DNA of 64,000 bases from Cylicocyclus nassatus (GCA_958299035.1 CATQJL010000112.1:70091117-70155116), one strand, 5' to 3'. Counted from the first letter of the stretch, positions 1-13,320 are shown. Notes: generated by a model not told the origin, from the letters alone. Program-made: numbers and translations.

Positions 1-252
1 ATCTTCGGCGGCAGCTCGCGGAGTGATTGTAGGTTTTAATAGTCTTATGTAACCTCAGCATGCAATCACTCCGCACATGAAATTTTGGTGACGCAGACAG
101 CCGCAAAATTGGTGTACCGCGCGCGTTTGAACCTGCATGCGTTAACGTCAATCGCCGCAGCACTAAACATTCGACCATCCGGCCAATGACTGTTCTTTGC
201 ACCAGCTCTGTGAGAAATCCACAAGTAAGTGGCCGCCTGTGAGAGGGCATGA

Positions 253-414
253 TCAATACATTGCGTGAGCGACTTTGACTTGAAAGAACAGCTGATTGAT
301 ATGAGCGAGATAGAGGCGAAATTGTGCAAACGAGATTTAGAAGTGATTGCAAAGAAAGATGGTGCTCTTTGTGGATTCATGGTATCACTAGATTTTTTTA
401 AAGAAGATCAGTGA
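253..414 (+). other. Candidate exon-like open frame, unrecognised
   Basis: A short frame (53 codons from a preceding stop to TGA) translates to a charged, helix-prone peptide rich in D, E, K and L (for example DLKEQLIDMSEIEAKLCKRD). The opposite strand gives a serine-rich antisense product, which is what one expects if the plus strand was once coding. No domain is recognised. There is no clear acceptor upstream, and the only donor-like GTAAGT nearby (about 216) lies before the frame. It could be an eroded exon or chance. Confidence 0.18.
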
Positions 415-536
415 TTCAAAAGAGGAAAACTTTTGTAATGAGAAAAATGACAGTTTTTTGATGAAAAGTGAAATTTTTCGATTCTTTCGCTGACGTAAAT
501 TGTGTGATAATGCCGCAAATCGCAAACTCACAGACG

Positions 537-925
537 CCGGCGGCAAAGGTGCCACCACCTCGACGTGGTAGGGGCACGTCGAGATGCCGGCAGCTCCCTC
601 TCTCAAAAGAGCACCCTATTTCCCGTGCTCTCTGACCTGCCGGCAGCTGCCATCTCGCGGATTTCGACGAGCTGCCGGCAGGTTGCCGGCAACTGACATC
701 GCGAAGTTGCCGGCAGCTCCTCCTGCGCTTCCAGATATTTTCCTAAAGGAGGAGTTCTGGAACCGCAGACTTTTATGGAGTTTTCTACAGAGTCGAGGCT
801 GCATCTTTATCGGGAAAATTTTTTGGAAAAAGGCCTGGGACGGCCTAAATTTGGGGTTTCAATTTCTGGCCACCTCACGGAAAAGGTGCCAGCGACCTGC
901 CGACGAGACCTGCCGCCAGGTCGGG
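537..925. repeat. GC-rich segment with clustered TGCCGGCA palindromes
   Basis: The octamer TGCCGGCA occurs five times in 131 bp (starts at 585, 638, 673, 684 and 708), with related CTGCCG words near 540 and 890-920. The segment is far richer in G+C than its flanks. Open frames across it exist in several phases on both strands, as expected from repetitive GC-rich DNA, so I do not call a gene. Confidence 0.5.
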
Positions 926-970
926 GAGATTACTACCGGCCCATATGTATCATGTCATTTCTGACATACA

Positions 971-3835
971 GCCTAGCGTTTGATTTAATCTGTTGAGCTA
1001 TAATTTCTCCACTTCAAACAAGTTTTCCATAATTTTTTGGTTTTTTATGATTTATAAAACACAAGGGCAGTAAAGCGATATTGTGACGATTGATATTGAT
1101 GATATTGTGATATTGATGGTACTGTGATATTTGGCAGAGAGTTACTGTAAGTGATTTGCAATAATTCAAAACTCCAATCAGCTCAAAAACTCAAAATCAA
1201 CTTTGTAATAAGGGTATGATTATCTACCCTGCCGCATAAAGCCAAAAAATAATATGAATTCATCCTCATAAAAAGCATCCTCCAAAAGTTCCATGCACAA
1301 ACTTTTGATGAATGCCCCAAAATTGTTTTGAAATCTTCAACATTTCGAACATTACGACCTACCGGTATTTAACAAGTCTGCTGAAGTATAAAACGCTCTT
1401 TCATATAAAAAGAGTATTACTTCGCAGGAGGACTTTGTAAAGGTTTGAGAAGTCGAATTTGTTTTTGAAAAAGTTAGAAAGACGCCGTGCCGAGTCCTAA
1501 TTGTACCTCTCGCTATTGACAATCGACAAAAACAAGGAAAAAAATGCTGTGCAACATTCTCTTAAAGAGAACAGCAGAAACACAGTTGAAGCCAATGGCT
1601 TGTGATGGCCAACCAACGCGGGACCCTTCTTTCCCTCACCGTAGCATCTTTGCGAGTCACTGTACTCTTAAGAATTAGATAACCATAAGACGTCGTTGAA
1701 ATTGAAGCCGGCCAACTTAGCTCAAACAAGAATTCTGTGCACAGTAGGTACATTAGTTACAAATTGGCTTTTGTCAATTTGCCGTAAGTGTACCATTCAC
1801 AATAAATTCACTGCGTGCTTATACCAACATTCGCCTCCGGCTATTGCTAAGTCCGTTGAAACTTTGCAAATTTCGACACTACCGATACTGAACCGTTAAG
1901 CTCTTCGGCGACCATCATTCTTCAAAGAAAACTTGCGAAGGTGCGCATAATTTGAATCCATCGTGCATCAAAATTTCCTTGCTGTACTGTGCTTCATACG
2001 AGGTCTCCCCTCCCCAATCTTTGACACATACCAAAACCTCTCAACTCCTCCTCTCTAGCATCGTTCACCCTCTTCTCGTCAAACTCCCCTTTACCTCACA
2101 CTTGTCTCGCATAAGTCCACGTAGCAAAATATTTAATAGAAGTAGAGAACGCCAGCCCTGCTTGCAAAAGTAGGCACTGTATTCGACGAGCCACAGCAGT
2201 GTCGTTGACTATCCCACCTTCTAACTCATACTCAAGAACTAATTGCTAAAATCACTAGCATCAAGGCAGTAGTGCTAAGAAATAGGCCGCGAAATGAAAT
2301 TACGTTATTAATGTCTGCAAGACATCATCGACGTTAATACTTGAAAAATGATTGGGGTAGAATATACTTACCAAAACAACGATTGAGCACAGAGCAAACA
2401 TGCTGACTTGGCTTCTTCACTCTCAAAAATTGCTTTTATACAGGTCATAGTACCTGTAAAGCAGTTGACTAAACATAATCAAATCGTACTTAGGTGTTAT
2501 TCAAAGTATCAGCTTCCCTCGTCAAGCCAAAGCGTAACTGTTGTGACTTGATGAAAAAAATCTGATTTAGTGCAGCACGAGAATGAATTAATTTCTGGGA
2601 AGCACGTGGTGCAGTGCGCAAATTTCGTATCAGTAAGGACAGAGCCCTGGCAGATTCTATGAATAAAAACCTCAAGCAAGTTTATTATAGAAAGTGTGAC
2701 TCTTCTAGTACAGATCAGATGTTTGACCCATTATGAAGATGAACACAGTAGACAAGAAACCCCTAAAATTTAAAGCATTAGAGAATAGCATCTAAGTTTA
2801 GATTATAAATTTTGAAGATTTTTCAGTATTTCCATGAGGAAAGTAAGACCTATCCTGGTCTCAAGCAACGAAGTCAAATTTTGCATCTCAGTTAATTGAG
2901 GCCATTCGCAAAAAAAAATCTACAGAGCGCTTAGCTTTAGTAATCGCGAAGTTATCAAACAGCTTAATATCAAAATTTCACTGCACCGTATAGCTCTGGG
3001 ATCCTTGGCAACCACTAATTTCAAAGAGTGTCGAAATCGCTAAGGCACAAAGTTTGCTCCTTTCATCTATGTTCGCAAAATCTGACTTTGTCGTTTGGGA
3101 CCGAGACGTATTAAGACGTCGCATAAAAGATTATTTTTTGGCTAAATCCCATTCTTATTTTCCGCCATACCTCCCGGGACAATTCCGCACCAAGTAAGCA
3201 TGATGTTGAAGTGTTATGTAAGCATTGTGTTACGCACCCGTTTCTCACTTAGTCTTTCAAAATACGCAGTCTTAAATTCCAGACAAAGTTTATGAGTTAG
3301 GTTAGCACTATGTTCAGATATAGAGCTGGGCTCAAATTGGTGTTTGTATCCATGTCTAAACCTTCTACTCTGCCCAACAAACTTCCACTAGCGTGTCTAG
3401 AGGTTAGCGCAAATAGGTTTAGTGCCACTGTATTTTCATGATTGTAGCATGTCGTACATATGTGGGGGAACGCAAAACTTCTAAAAGCAACCACAAGCTT
3501 TCGATTAACTGTTTTCAATTTCTTCCCGGTTTCCTATCATGAGTTTCGAAAGGCAAAGATTTTTGCGCGCTTCTTGAGGCACAGATGTTTCGTTTACAGT
3601 TGATATCACACTGGGCCGATATGTGACCAGATATTTCGTCGACCAGATATATAAAGCTTGACGTAAAAGTGATGATGTTGAGTTGGGAAAGGAAAGGCAT
3701 AAGAGGAATATAACGTTTGTAAGCGTTGTGAGAATGAGAACATTTTATTGTATGACTACAAAAGCAGTACTCTGATTTGCCGCATTCTAGCCGCTAATCC
3801 ATTTCCTTAACTCATACACAGCTCTCCCTAATTTA
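971..3835. other. No recognisable gene or element
   Basis: AT-rich sequence with only short, unconvincing open frames. A small run of GATATTG-like words lies near 1,080-1,130. Near 3,790-3,830 a short stretch resembles sequence at 53,770 and 58,540, so it may be a fragment of the same dispersed repeat. Confidence 0.5.
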
Positions 3836-4183
3836 TTAAGTTGTCCCAAAAGTAAACTCCTTTTTTTGAATAATTCAAGCTGTTTTCGCTTTACTGGTAG
3901 ACTTGGGGTACCATTCGATAGAGCAAATTAAACTCTACAGGAAGACCACCAAGGGTCCGCCTAAGTCGCATTCCATGTAACGGAAGCCAAAATCGAAAAA
4001 AATTTTGTCACCTGAAAATTGGATTTTTGCAACGAAAAGCCCTACGGACCTCCAACTTGGTCATTATACAGTAGGCACATCGTAGTACTCAAAAATGCTT
4101 TTGCCGAATTTTTTCCGAGCATAAAAAGCGAGGAACAAAAATTGTCCAAAAATGACAAACTCCGCCCCAGACCCTCCCATATA

Positions 4184-5102
4184 TTAGGTTGTTGCATAAG
4201 TTCTGTCCGATTTGAATTTTTTGAGCTCAAAATGTCATAAATTCTTTCAGAGTCAACTTTTTTCCAAGATCTTAGTTTTTGTGTGTTAAGCAGATCCTTG
4301 GCTATGAAACGCATATTGCGACCTGCGCAAATCCTTATTAATGAAGAAGCAAGAATGCAAAAACTTCACAGCGTTTTTCTTCGAATTTGTCTTTTTTGAC
4401 ATGGTAACGCTCCCTTATGAGAATTGATAGGCATCTTTTTTAACAGTGGATAGATAGAGAAATTTTCGTGGATTATTATGCAACATAAAAGAGACCCTAG
4501 GGTCTGCGCTGCCGAGAAATTTTTTGACCGCACAAATTAGCCACTTTTTGACCTCGCTTCAGCACACGTGTGCATGCCTATTCATGAATTATGGACATTT
4601 TACAACTGAAGTGAGCGCCGAAAAGGAACTGGTGGATGAGCCTTGTTAGCTCTTGCTTTGCCCTAGCACCTCCAACTTTGAGCTTATCGATTACTTCTAT
4701 TCGCAGAAAGTTATTGCTCGTAAAACATCTATACCAAAGATTAATGTTCGACGATGAATTTTACTAGCAAGACGTTTTCTTCATGGAACCGAACTTCTGC
4801 ATATAGTAGCATTCTATATCCTTATACCGCAGCCAATGAAAGAACTCGACTTGAAGGGTGCATTGTGGAGATTTCTTCCAAGAACATATTTCTAGGGTGA
4901 GAACGTACCCCGGCCACTTAGAGTTTTTAGGCCTGAAATCTCCGTACACTAAGAAATTTATCGATATCTGATATGCATTAGAAAGCGCAAGGAAAGCACT
5001 TTTCAACGTTACCAACAATATTGCATTAGAAATGAAATTCTCTTAGAACAGCTGCTTCAAACATGAGGCAAGAAAACGGACAGAACTTATGCAACAACCT
5101 AA
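4184..5102. mobile_element. Tc1/mariner-type TIR element, 919 bp, non-autonomous
   Basis: Termini are inverted repeats of about 26 bp starting TTAGGTTGTTGCATAAGTTC at the left, with the exact complement ending at 5,102. TA dinucleotides flank both ends (4,182-4,183 and 5,103-5,104), the target duplication of the Tc1/mariner superfamily. Inside I see no DDE/D transposase, and at 919 bp it is shorter than a typical autonomous mariner of about 1.3 kb. It sits between the arms of another foldback. Confidence 0.8.
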
Positions 5103-5295
5103 TATGTCGTTGTATGCTAGAAGCCTTTTTGTTTAATTTAGAAACCTTACTCCTGTAAATGCTCTTATAACGAGAAATACCAAGTTTAACATAAAAAACC
5201 TGAAAAAATTGGCATTTTAGCATTTTAGGACCCTATTTGTTTCTCAATTTTGAGCCCCGGAAAAAATCCGCCAAATACATTTTTGGATACTACTA

Positions 5296-5321
5296 GTACT
5301 CCTGCGTTGATACCACTGCTT
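5296..5321 (-). other. Residual cDNA/WGA adapter at contig end (artefact)
   Basis: Read on the minus strand from the gap edge the sequence is AAGCAGTGGTATCAACGCAG followed by GAGTAC. This is the SMART-type template-switch adapter with one extra G. It ends exactly where the Ns begin, so it is library contamination left at a contig end, not genome. Confidence 0.93.
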
Positions 5322-5821
5322 NNNNNNNNNNNNNNNNNNNNNNNNNNNNNNNNNNNNNNNNNNNNNNNNNNNNNNNNNNNNNNNNNNNNNNNNNNNNNNN
5401 NNNNNNNNNNNNNNNNNNNNNNNNNNNNNNNNNNNNNNNNNNNNNNNNNNNNNNNNNNNNNNNNNNNNNNNNNNNNNNNNNNNNNNNNNNNNNNNNNNNN
5501 NNNNNNNNNNNNNNNNNNNNNNNNNNNNNNNNNNNNNNNNNNNNNNNNNNNNNNNNNNNNNNNNNNNNNNNNNNNNNNNNNNNNNNNNNNNNNNNNNNNN
5601 NNNNNNNNNNNNNNNNNNNNNNNNNNNNNNNNNNNNNNNNNNNNNNNNNNNNNNNNNNNNNNNNNNNNNNNNNNNNNNNNNNNNNNNNNNNNNNNNNNNN
5701 NNNNNNNNNNNNNNNNNNNNNNNNNNNNNNNNNNNNNNNNNNNNNNNNNNNNNNNNNNNNNNNNNNNNNNNNNNNNNNNNNNNNNNNNNNNNNNNNNNNN
5801 NNNNNNNNNNNNNNNNNNNNN
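5322..5821. other. Assembly gap (500 N)
   Basis: Exactly 500 N, a conventional gap length that probably does not reflect true distance. Translations spanning it are meaningless. Confidence 1.
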
Positions 5822-8800
5822 AAGACCACAAAACGAACGAACTTCACCGGCTAGCGACAAGCCCGCACATTTAGTCGTAACGGACGTCACTGAGTGTTAA
5901 CCATTGAATCAAGTCCTTTTATGTGCAACGCTAAGCCCACATAATGATATGAATGGAGCAAAGTCACTACTGATAGACAGACACTCGTTTTTGACATTCA
6001 TCTTAGGATTTCTGATAGAAATCCACGCGGCTTCAAATAGTTTCCTGGCACAAATCTCAGTCTCGCATGTCAGTATCGTACATTTGACTTCGTAATCATT
6101 TCCGCAGTGCGCCTCTATCTTGTGCCGTCCCAATCTAGAGCCTACAATCCGTTTTCAGACCTCTGATGACGACGATATTGTCAAAACGTAAGGTCAATAA
6201 AGTCTCCACCACAGAATCTGAAGGCACAAAATTCTGACATAACTACTCTACTGACATCATGTTGCCTTATATTTTCCGAAGATAGATAAAATCTGAGATA
6301 ATCTGCATATACATGGGTAAAAAGCTCTATCAGATGGTGCCTAGAAAACATTCGTTCACCTGCAAAGAATTGAATAACCATATCTTTGTTCTCGAAGCTG
6401 CTAATGGCTATATCTCCTGACTTTGAAGGTTGAAGCCATCAAGCCGTCGTGGGTTTAGTGAGTGTCCCACAACGCATCCCAGCAGCGGTATTTTGGGTGG
6501 TCTCACATGTTTCACTGCGCAGATACTGCCCAAAGTTTATCTAACTTTGCATTTCAGCCACTATAAGAATTCTTACGTACGTAAATGACCTTATATAGGT
6601 ATTTTCTGAAAGTGAATAATTTATTCTGACATCTTGCAAAATTGGGAAGTTTAATCACTTTTTGGGAAATCTACATTTATTCTCTAGGTGCCCCACTTTT
6701 TACCGATCACCCTAATAGGTCCAGCAGAGCATCACTTGTTGTTATCAATTTGTAAAAGTTCCTGCGTGTGTAAAAGTTTTTCCAAACTGCTGAGACTCCA
6801 GTTATTGATTTTTTGAGATAATCAAATTTGTTGTTGTGGTGGTGGTGCCTGCGACTTGGAGTTATCCAGCCATCTACCACAAAAAATATCAATTTTTTTA
6901 TCCAGCTCTTCTCGGGCGTATAGAGCGTTGCATACATGATATGTGAAGGTTGTATGATTGCCGCTACTACTGCTACGATGACAACCTGCAGACTTTTTGC
7001 CTACGAATCGTAGAATCCTTCTAGCGTTTCAAAACTTCGAGTAAAAAAATTGTCTTGCGCACCTTTCAGACTTATTTTCTATTTCATATCATGGTTGTTA
7101 ACAAAATCGACGCTGATTGCAAAAAAGCGATTGCGTTCAGTAGCCAGCTCCTATATTCTCTGGAAGGTGTGCCAGATAAAAAGTATAGCTTGGTGTTGAA
7201 GAAGACAAACTTGACAAACTTCCCATGTATATACAAAGTTCAGAAGACTCTATTGATTGATTGCAGAAAACTTGTAGTGGAAAGATAAATTGGAAGCTCC
7301 TCCAAAAACGATTTGCTCAAATTCAACTGAGTGTGCAATTCGACTTTTTTGATTTCGCGAGAAATGTCTGCAACTTTTCCAAATATAGCAGAAGAATTCT
7401 TGGCATAGGTCATACCTAAAGCGATCCGTCTAAATCGCGGTGACTTGCGATTTAGCGAATTGGTGACTCGCGATTTAGCGATGCGGTGACCCGCGATTTA
7501 TCGAAATGCCAGATTTGCGCAGATCTATGCGCGGGATCCAAATAGGCGCATAGCTTTCCTAAGCTCAAAACGTGCTAAATCTTCCTTGCTCAAAGTGCTT
7601 CAAAAAAATTTTTTAGGATGCAGCAACTGAAACCGCGCTACTGGAGTTGCGCAAATTACGACCAAAACTTCACGCGTGATTTGACTGGATAAGGATGAAG
7701 ACGTGGGTTTGATTCTGGAATAACTTCAAATTTTAACATCAAATCTTTATTTTGTGGGCAGGTTATCTAAAAAATAATTTCAATCGTTTTTAACGGTTTG
7801 TGGAAATCTCGAAGATAATTTTGTGTATACATGGTACCGTTTGAAAGGGTAAATTGAGAAGAATCGAATGACCAACTTTGTTTGCTCGAAAATTATTGTT
7901 TTGGTGGCGAAATGGTGCAGGAAAGCAAACAAGTCAGATTTTTTGCCAAATTTTTGAAAAAATCATGCTCCAAAAATCAAAGTGAAATTGGTTGCAAAAT
8001 GCGCGAATGGTACGCAACGTACCTGTGATATTTCTGATCTTGCTTGGCTATAGATGGTCAAACTCAAGACATTTGAATTCAGGGCTCGGCATGGGGTGGC
8101 TTTTCCAATATTTCAAAGACGAAGTCTTTGTAAACTTTGGCAGAAAAATACGACATCACCTATGACGCGATCGTGGATGGATTAGAACGAATAACGAGAA
8201 AATAATGGAACAAAATATAAAAGCAACTTTGAACAGACGAAAAAAACTAAAAATGTTCGTTGGTGGCTGTCCAGGTGGCTGAAAAGCCATCTAATTCCGA
8301 AAAAAGTTTGCCACGCCTTCAGTTCCCATAATTTTTTCATAATTTTTTGCACATAGTCCTAACTCCCTGTTGCCCAACTACACACCAAATTTGGTGTCAT
8401 TTCATTTTCTCTTTGCTGTGAACAACTCTTTTGTTTATTTCGAGGCAGGTTTGAATTCGCGCGCTCAACCGGCGAACATGTTGAAACAAGAAAATTTTGT
8501 TTTTGCAGATCGATAAGGCAAAAATGACAACTTGCTCTTCTATAGACGGTGAGTGACATAAGGGCAGAACTGAGCTTGCCCCGTAAGCCACCTGTGCCGA
8601 ACCCGGTTTGAGTTGCCCCAAACTGAATTCCACGCGCAATATCGAGAAATTCTCACCTTTTTAGCTACAGAAATACACAAGCAGCAGATCACAGTCTCCT
8701 TTGTAGTTCGCAATGTTGCCAAAGGTTGAATGTATTCGATCATCAAATTACTCGTCTGTGCAGTGACTAAAAGCTGAGAACGAAACTTGGAAATTCAAAA

Positions 8801-10083
8801 AGTGATTTTTCGAAAGGCTAACCATGTAAGGTTAAAACCACGGTTGAGCATGAGGTCATGTGCGCCCCACTGGGGCTCGTTTTGGGGATATTAAGAACAA
8901 GGGGTAGGGAGGGTGGGGGAGTCGTAATCAGGAAGCAAATTTCTTTAAAAAGCGAAGAAACACTACGACTGAGTAGCGTGGAAAAGAAAAGCGCTATCGC
9001 TCAACTGTGAATTTCACAACTCTATCAGAGGAATGATTATCGTGAAGAGCATGCTGATTAACTCGACTAACGAAGTCCCGGCCAGATTCCATTCTTCTAC
9101 CTTACACTTACTAAGTTCACTAGAGAAGCTTTTCATGTAAATTGGGTATGATTTCCACAATCAGCATGCCAAATCACCTCAACGAGCTCTAGAAATCATT
9201 ACCTATTACATTTCTCATGTTTTCTAACGTCTAGGAAGCATGATTTTCAAACATGAATAATTGGTCACAAAAGTGAAAGAACTCAGCTCTTTGCATTCGT
9301 AACGATGTATTACTCTTTATCAGTCTACAATAAAAATTGTTATACATATCGCTTTAAAATAATGAATTAAGAAGTGCTGCCAAAACGTTAGTTATTGTGG
9401 CGACTTAAGGCTTATGGTATATCCTAGTGTACAGGGCGTATGGCAGTCTCTTTCTAATGCCATGTGAAAGAATGGTTCAGTGGTAATATTCATCAGGGTG
9501 TCGAAAGGTGCTCGGAAGAGCACAAAAAGAAGAGTGCGGGGCTACGCGCCAAGCCCCGATGCAACGAAAGGGGCCACCGTCAGGGGTTCGCGTGGCCAGA
9601 ACAGACACTGCATTTTCTATTTCGGGTGCTTCAACTCCACCTATCATCACAAAGCCAAAACAGTCGAGGTAAGCTCAAACACCTATTGTAGAATCAGCGA
9701 GGTTTATGCTAGCGAATCCTCTGAAACTAAGAAGGAAAAGCTTCTTCGGTGATAAAGTTAATTCGGTCAGGCGCAACCTCTCGAAAGGTCAGGCTGCCTG
9801 AGCTTTTAAGGGGTTGCCCCCTCCCGTAACTTGCCTTCAGATCCAGAGATCACTCCATCTCTGGTAGGAGTATCGAGCTCATAGCTTTTTTCTTGCTACA
9901 GTGAAATTTTGGAGCCAAACGCCCACCCCTAGAAAAATTATACCCCTTTTAGGCCCATTCAGATCGAAAACAGCCGTCAAACTACCTGCGATTGCAAAGT
10001 GCAATCACAGAAAATCGAGCGTACGTTTCTCAAATAAGAACTCTCTACAAAAGGATAACGTTCTCCACAATGTCACACTCTGA
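5822..10083. other. Mostly unrecognised AT-rich sequence
   Basis: No gene or complete element is recognised. Short open frames in both strands lack domains. A three-unit tandem repeat lies at 7,437-7,505. TGGTTCAGTGGTAATATTC at 9,473-9,491 resembles the D-arm/A-box of tRNA-Gly, but no cloverleaf follows. The overlapping frames at 9,464-9,752 have no recognisable product. Confidence 0.5.
7437..7505. repeat. Three-unit tandem repeat, ~23 bp
   Basis: Units of 24, 22 and 23 bp share the core GGTGACYYGCGATTTAKCGA, differing by a few substitutions. Confidence 0.75.
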
Positions 10084-10795
10084 TTGCCGCATGCACTAAC
10101 ATCCCCGCTGGGGAAAGGATCGCGGCTTAACAGAAAGTTTTATATCCTGCAGCTTCAGATATCTGGATTACGCGCTGTCTACCAATCAGTAAGTATTCCC
10201 ACCATATTCCACTTTGAACGTATTGAACAGAAGCGAGAAGCTATACAAACCGCATTTTCCAGCTTTTTGTACGATCCCCGATGATCCCGGGGGACCACCG
10301 CTACTCTTTGAAGTCATGTTTTTTTCTTTAGAGCTAATGAAAACATTCCAAAGTTGTATTGCTTATCTAATTCAACAGTGCTAAGCATTGCTGATAAGAA
10401 CAAATGATGTTTTGGAGTCATAAAATTTCCGATGAACCACAAGTCGAAAGTGGTTTGTCAAAAATTTTGATATTTCAGAAACTCATTTGTTCTTGTTAGC
10501 AATATGCTTAGCACTGTTGTGTTAGATAATCAGTGCAACTTTGGAATGTTTCATTAACTTCGAAGAAAGTGAAATGACTTTGAAGAACCGGGTTCATCAG
10601 GGGATCATACAAAAAGCTGGAAAAAGCGGCTTGTACAGCTTCTTGTCTCCCGTTCAATATGTTCATGGTAAAGAATAGTAGAAATACTTACGAATAGGTA
10701 GATGACATGAAGTTCAGATGTCTGGAGTTCAGAATATAAAGCTTTTCTTTTAAGCTGCGATCCCCTCCCCAGCGGGAATGTTAATGCATGCGGCC
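10084..10795. mobile_element. Foldback element family F, copy 1
   Basis: A 0.7-kb near-palindrome. The left end reads GCCGCATGCACTAACATCCC and the right end is its inverted counterpart (GGGAATGTTAATGCATGCGG). The arms stay complementary through to the centre near 10,440. CTGA flanks both sides (10,080-10,083 and 10,796-10,799), a possible short target duplication. No transposase. Copies 2 and 3 are at 52,941-53,661 and about 44,440-45,850, and the TTA-flanked element at 16,860 has related termini. Confidence 0.85.
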
Positions 10796-10907
10796 CTGAG
10801 TTCCGAAGGTTAAGAGAAGAAGGAGGGGGTCGTCTGAGGGGGTTTCCAAGGGTGGGGGGGAGTCGTTTCCGAAAAACTTGTGCCTGACCTCTTGCTCAGG
10901 TCTGGTC

Positions 10908-11072
10908 ATAACTGTCCTTTATCAGGGTTGAGAAATCTATGTAATAAGAATGTGATGGTGGAAGCTTGGAGCTACCCGCTCACAAAAAATCATAGCTAAA
11001 TATTACTTAGTTGAACTTTTATAGAGCTTCAAAACTGTATGTCAAAACGAAATCTTTCATTAGCCAACCTAA
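10908..11072. repeat. Mariner-type right-end fragment, copy 1
   Basis: The stretch ending TTAGCCAACCTAA before TA matches 29,396-29,570 in the same orientation (shared CATAACTGTCC, CAAAACGAAAT and terminal AGCCAACCTAATA). The complementary left terminus was not found, so these are probably truncated copies. Confidence 0.5.
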
Positions 11073-13320
11073 TATTTACACGAGTTATTACAGACTGACG
11101 TGTTGAAATCAGCTCAAGAAAGCTCTTAAAACTGAATCAAGATTGTTCCAATATGTAAACTGACACAGTCCAAAGCAGTACGTCCCTATGGTGAAAAACA
11201 TAGAAGTTATGAAAAGCACTTACCAATTCATTTTGCAGGCTCAAAAATGGGCCATGAACCTTTGCACACAAGACTTGCAAGAAGACTTCAATTCTGCTTC
11301 AAACACTAGGCCTTTGTAGAAAGGAAGAGTACCTGTTTAACAATTCTGTACTCTCACTTACAAACTCAAGATACAATACCGCTCACAATTCGTCAAAAAA
11401 AGTCGCTGCACTCCAGCGGAGTGCGTCACAGTGCGCTGCAATGCGTCGAAGAGCAACAGCGTGCGCCGGAGTGCGCTAGACTGCGCAGAAAAGCAGCGGA
11501 GCGCGCCGCACACCACTAGAATGCGCCGAAATCCGGGTCGCATCGCCATATCTCGCTTCAGAATGGACGGAGTCTGAATCCAAATACACTGTTCGTTTCA
11601 GCTCGGCAGACGCATCATCCAATATGTAGAAGTGCAAGAATCTGTCACGGTACGGTAGGTATACGGTAAATGAGTTTTCGCTCAATTTTGCAAATCTTTG
11701 TTTGGTTGGATTGTTCAGTGTGCTGTGATAATATTGCCATTAATTTGCTGCTGATGACACATTGTAGGAATACTGTAAGAGTATGGTAGATAGTCATTTC
11801 AATTGAATTTGTTCTCAAATCAGCTCAAGGTAGCAACGCTCACAGAATGGGCAAAATTTCGTGAATGTTCCGAAATTACGGGAATTCTGCGGCATTCCAG
11901 GATATCCGCGGAATCACGGGAATCCTGCAAAATACGCAGCGCCATGACTTCCTTCGAAATGAGTGTATTTTGAATCGAAAGCATTGTGCTCATCTTATCA
12001 ACTCAAATCCTTTGATGTACAACGAGTCCTTGATGTTCCGATTTTAGTGTTCTTAAATCTTTCTGCGGAAGTCTCCTTGCAAAGGTGTAAAGCAGCGAAG
12101 CAGCGCGCATTACCCTTAGTAGACTCCAGCGAGTACCTTTTGATAGTACTTTTTGTAAATTATGGAGCTTTGAGAAGTACCACAAGCATCTTTTCAAAGG
12201 CGACAGAAAAACTGGTGAATTGCGGAAAAATCTTGACTCGTCATACCAAGAATACGAAGCTGTCTTGCTAAACAAACATGAGTTTCGTAATCAGCAGGTC
12301 AGATAACCCCTATGAGCAAGTTTTGCGATATGTTTGGGTCACTTCTATCTTTCTCGTTTCACGCCTGGAGCTCGCCATTGGGTTTTGGTCGAAATGTTGA
12401 TGATCTTGGTTTGAAAGTAAACTCCGCTTATAGAGGTTTTCAAACACAGTTTCGTCAAAATCGTGGTCTTGCCAAGTACAAGGACTTTTGCAAAGATATT
12501 TATATTTATTTATTTGTATTCATATTTATTGTACATCTGATATACAAATACATCATAGTACAACTTAGGTAGAGGAAATATCGTTCAATTTTGAGCTCAT
12601 GTATAAATGGGCCAGATCTGCCAAGTGCATGTAAAAATAAAGCGCATTATCATGGGTACGAATTGATAGATATAATAGCTTGATGAAAGGCCACGTTGCA
12701 AACTTTACTCAAAATAACAGAGGTGTGGTGTAACAATACAGCAGGGCGTTAAACAACTGTATAAGCCACTTTCGAGCGATACGCTTATGAGGTAGTATTC
12801 AGGCGATACGGCTAAACCACGCGTACCTGCGTTTTAATTATAATGCCTAATGTCCTCGCCTCTGCGTCTAAGTAGCAAGTAGCAACAATGTGGCCTTGAA
12901 GAACTGAGCATAATATAAAATGCGTTTGTGCCATGATGATGCGGTAATTACAGATAATTTAGATGTAGGAGCTCTAATTCCAGAAAGCATCTTGAAGTCG
13001 AATAGAAAGCGTTAACTGTACAGGTAAAATGGACTTAACTGTTTATCACCGAGACATAATTGAGAAAATTCATGCTCGATCAAGAACTTTCTTAGTTTGT
13101 ATGAGTTTTTTTTGGTTGATTCAAAAGGAAGTTTGTTCAATAGTTATCATACGCGATTAGCAAATGAGTCTTGTAGTATTTTTTTGCGCCATCCTTGTTC
13201 GAAGCGAAAAGATATTTAAGCTGAAACGACGATTACTAGTTGGTCAAATGATCCGGAAATAAAAAAAATTCAAAAGTACTTCAGATCTGAATATTTTGAA
13301 CCCTAACAATAGATCAGCTA
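11073..13320. other. Unrecognised sequence with one GC-rich minisatellite-like patch
   Basis: 11,398-11,545 is an imperfect tandem of GTGCGC/AGCGGAGTGCG words, denser in G+C than its surroundings. The rest, including an AT-rich run at 12,490-12,560, gives no recognisable gene. Confidence 0.45.

Larger units (their letters stand above)
3836..5321. mobile_element. Foldback mariner-type element, right arm cut by assembly gap
   Basis: A TTAAGTTGTCCC terminus follows TA at 3,834. Its left arm (3,836-4,183) contains CCATTCGATAGAGCAAA, also present in the element starting at 26,218. Sequence at about 5,215-5,295 is an inverted, diverged match to about 4,080-4,150, so it looks like the other arm; it then runs into adapter and the N gap. 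A second TIR element sits in the middle. The right terminus is not seen. Confidence 0.4.

Noticed and set aside
584..964. 126-codon plus-strand frame and overlapping minus frame
   Set aside because: Both arise from the TGCCGGCA-rich segment; neither has a start context, splice sites or a recognisable domain.
5225..5900. Long frames of about 190-220 codons
   Set aside because: They cross the 500-N gap and adapter; almost all codons are undefined.
9464..9752. Possible tRNA-Gly gene (TGGTTCAGTGGTAATATTC at 9,473-9,491)
   Set aside because: No acceptor, anticodon or T-arm pairing follows at tRNA spacing, and the only GGTTCG word is about 100 bp downstream.
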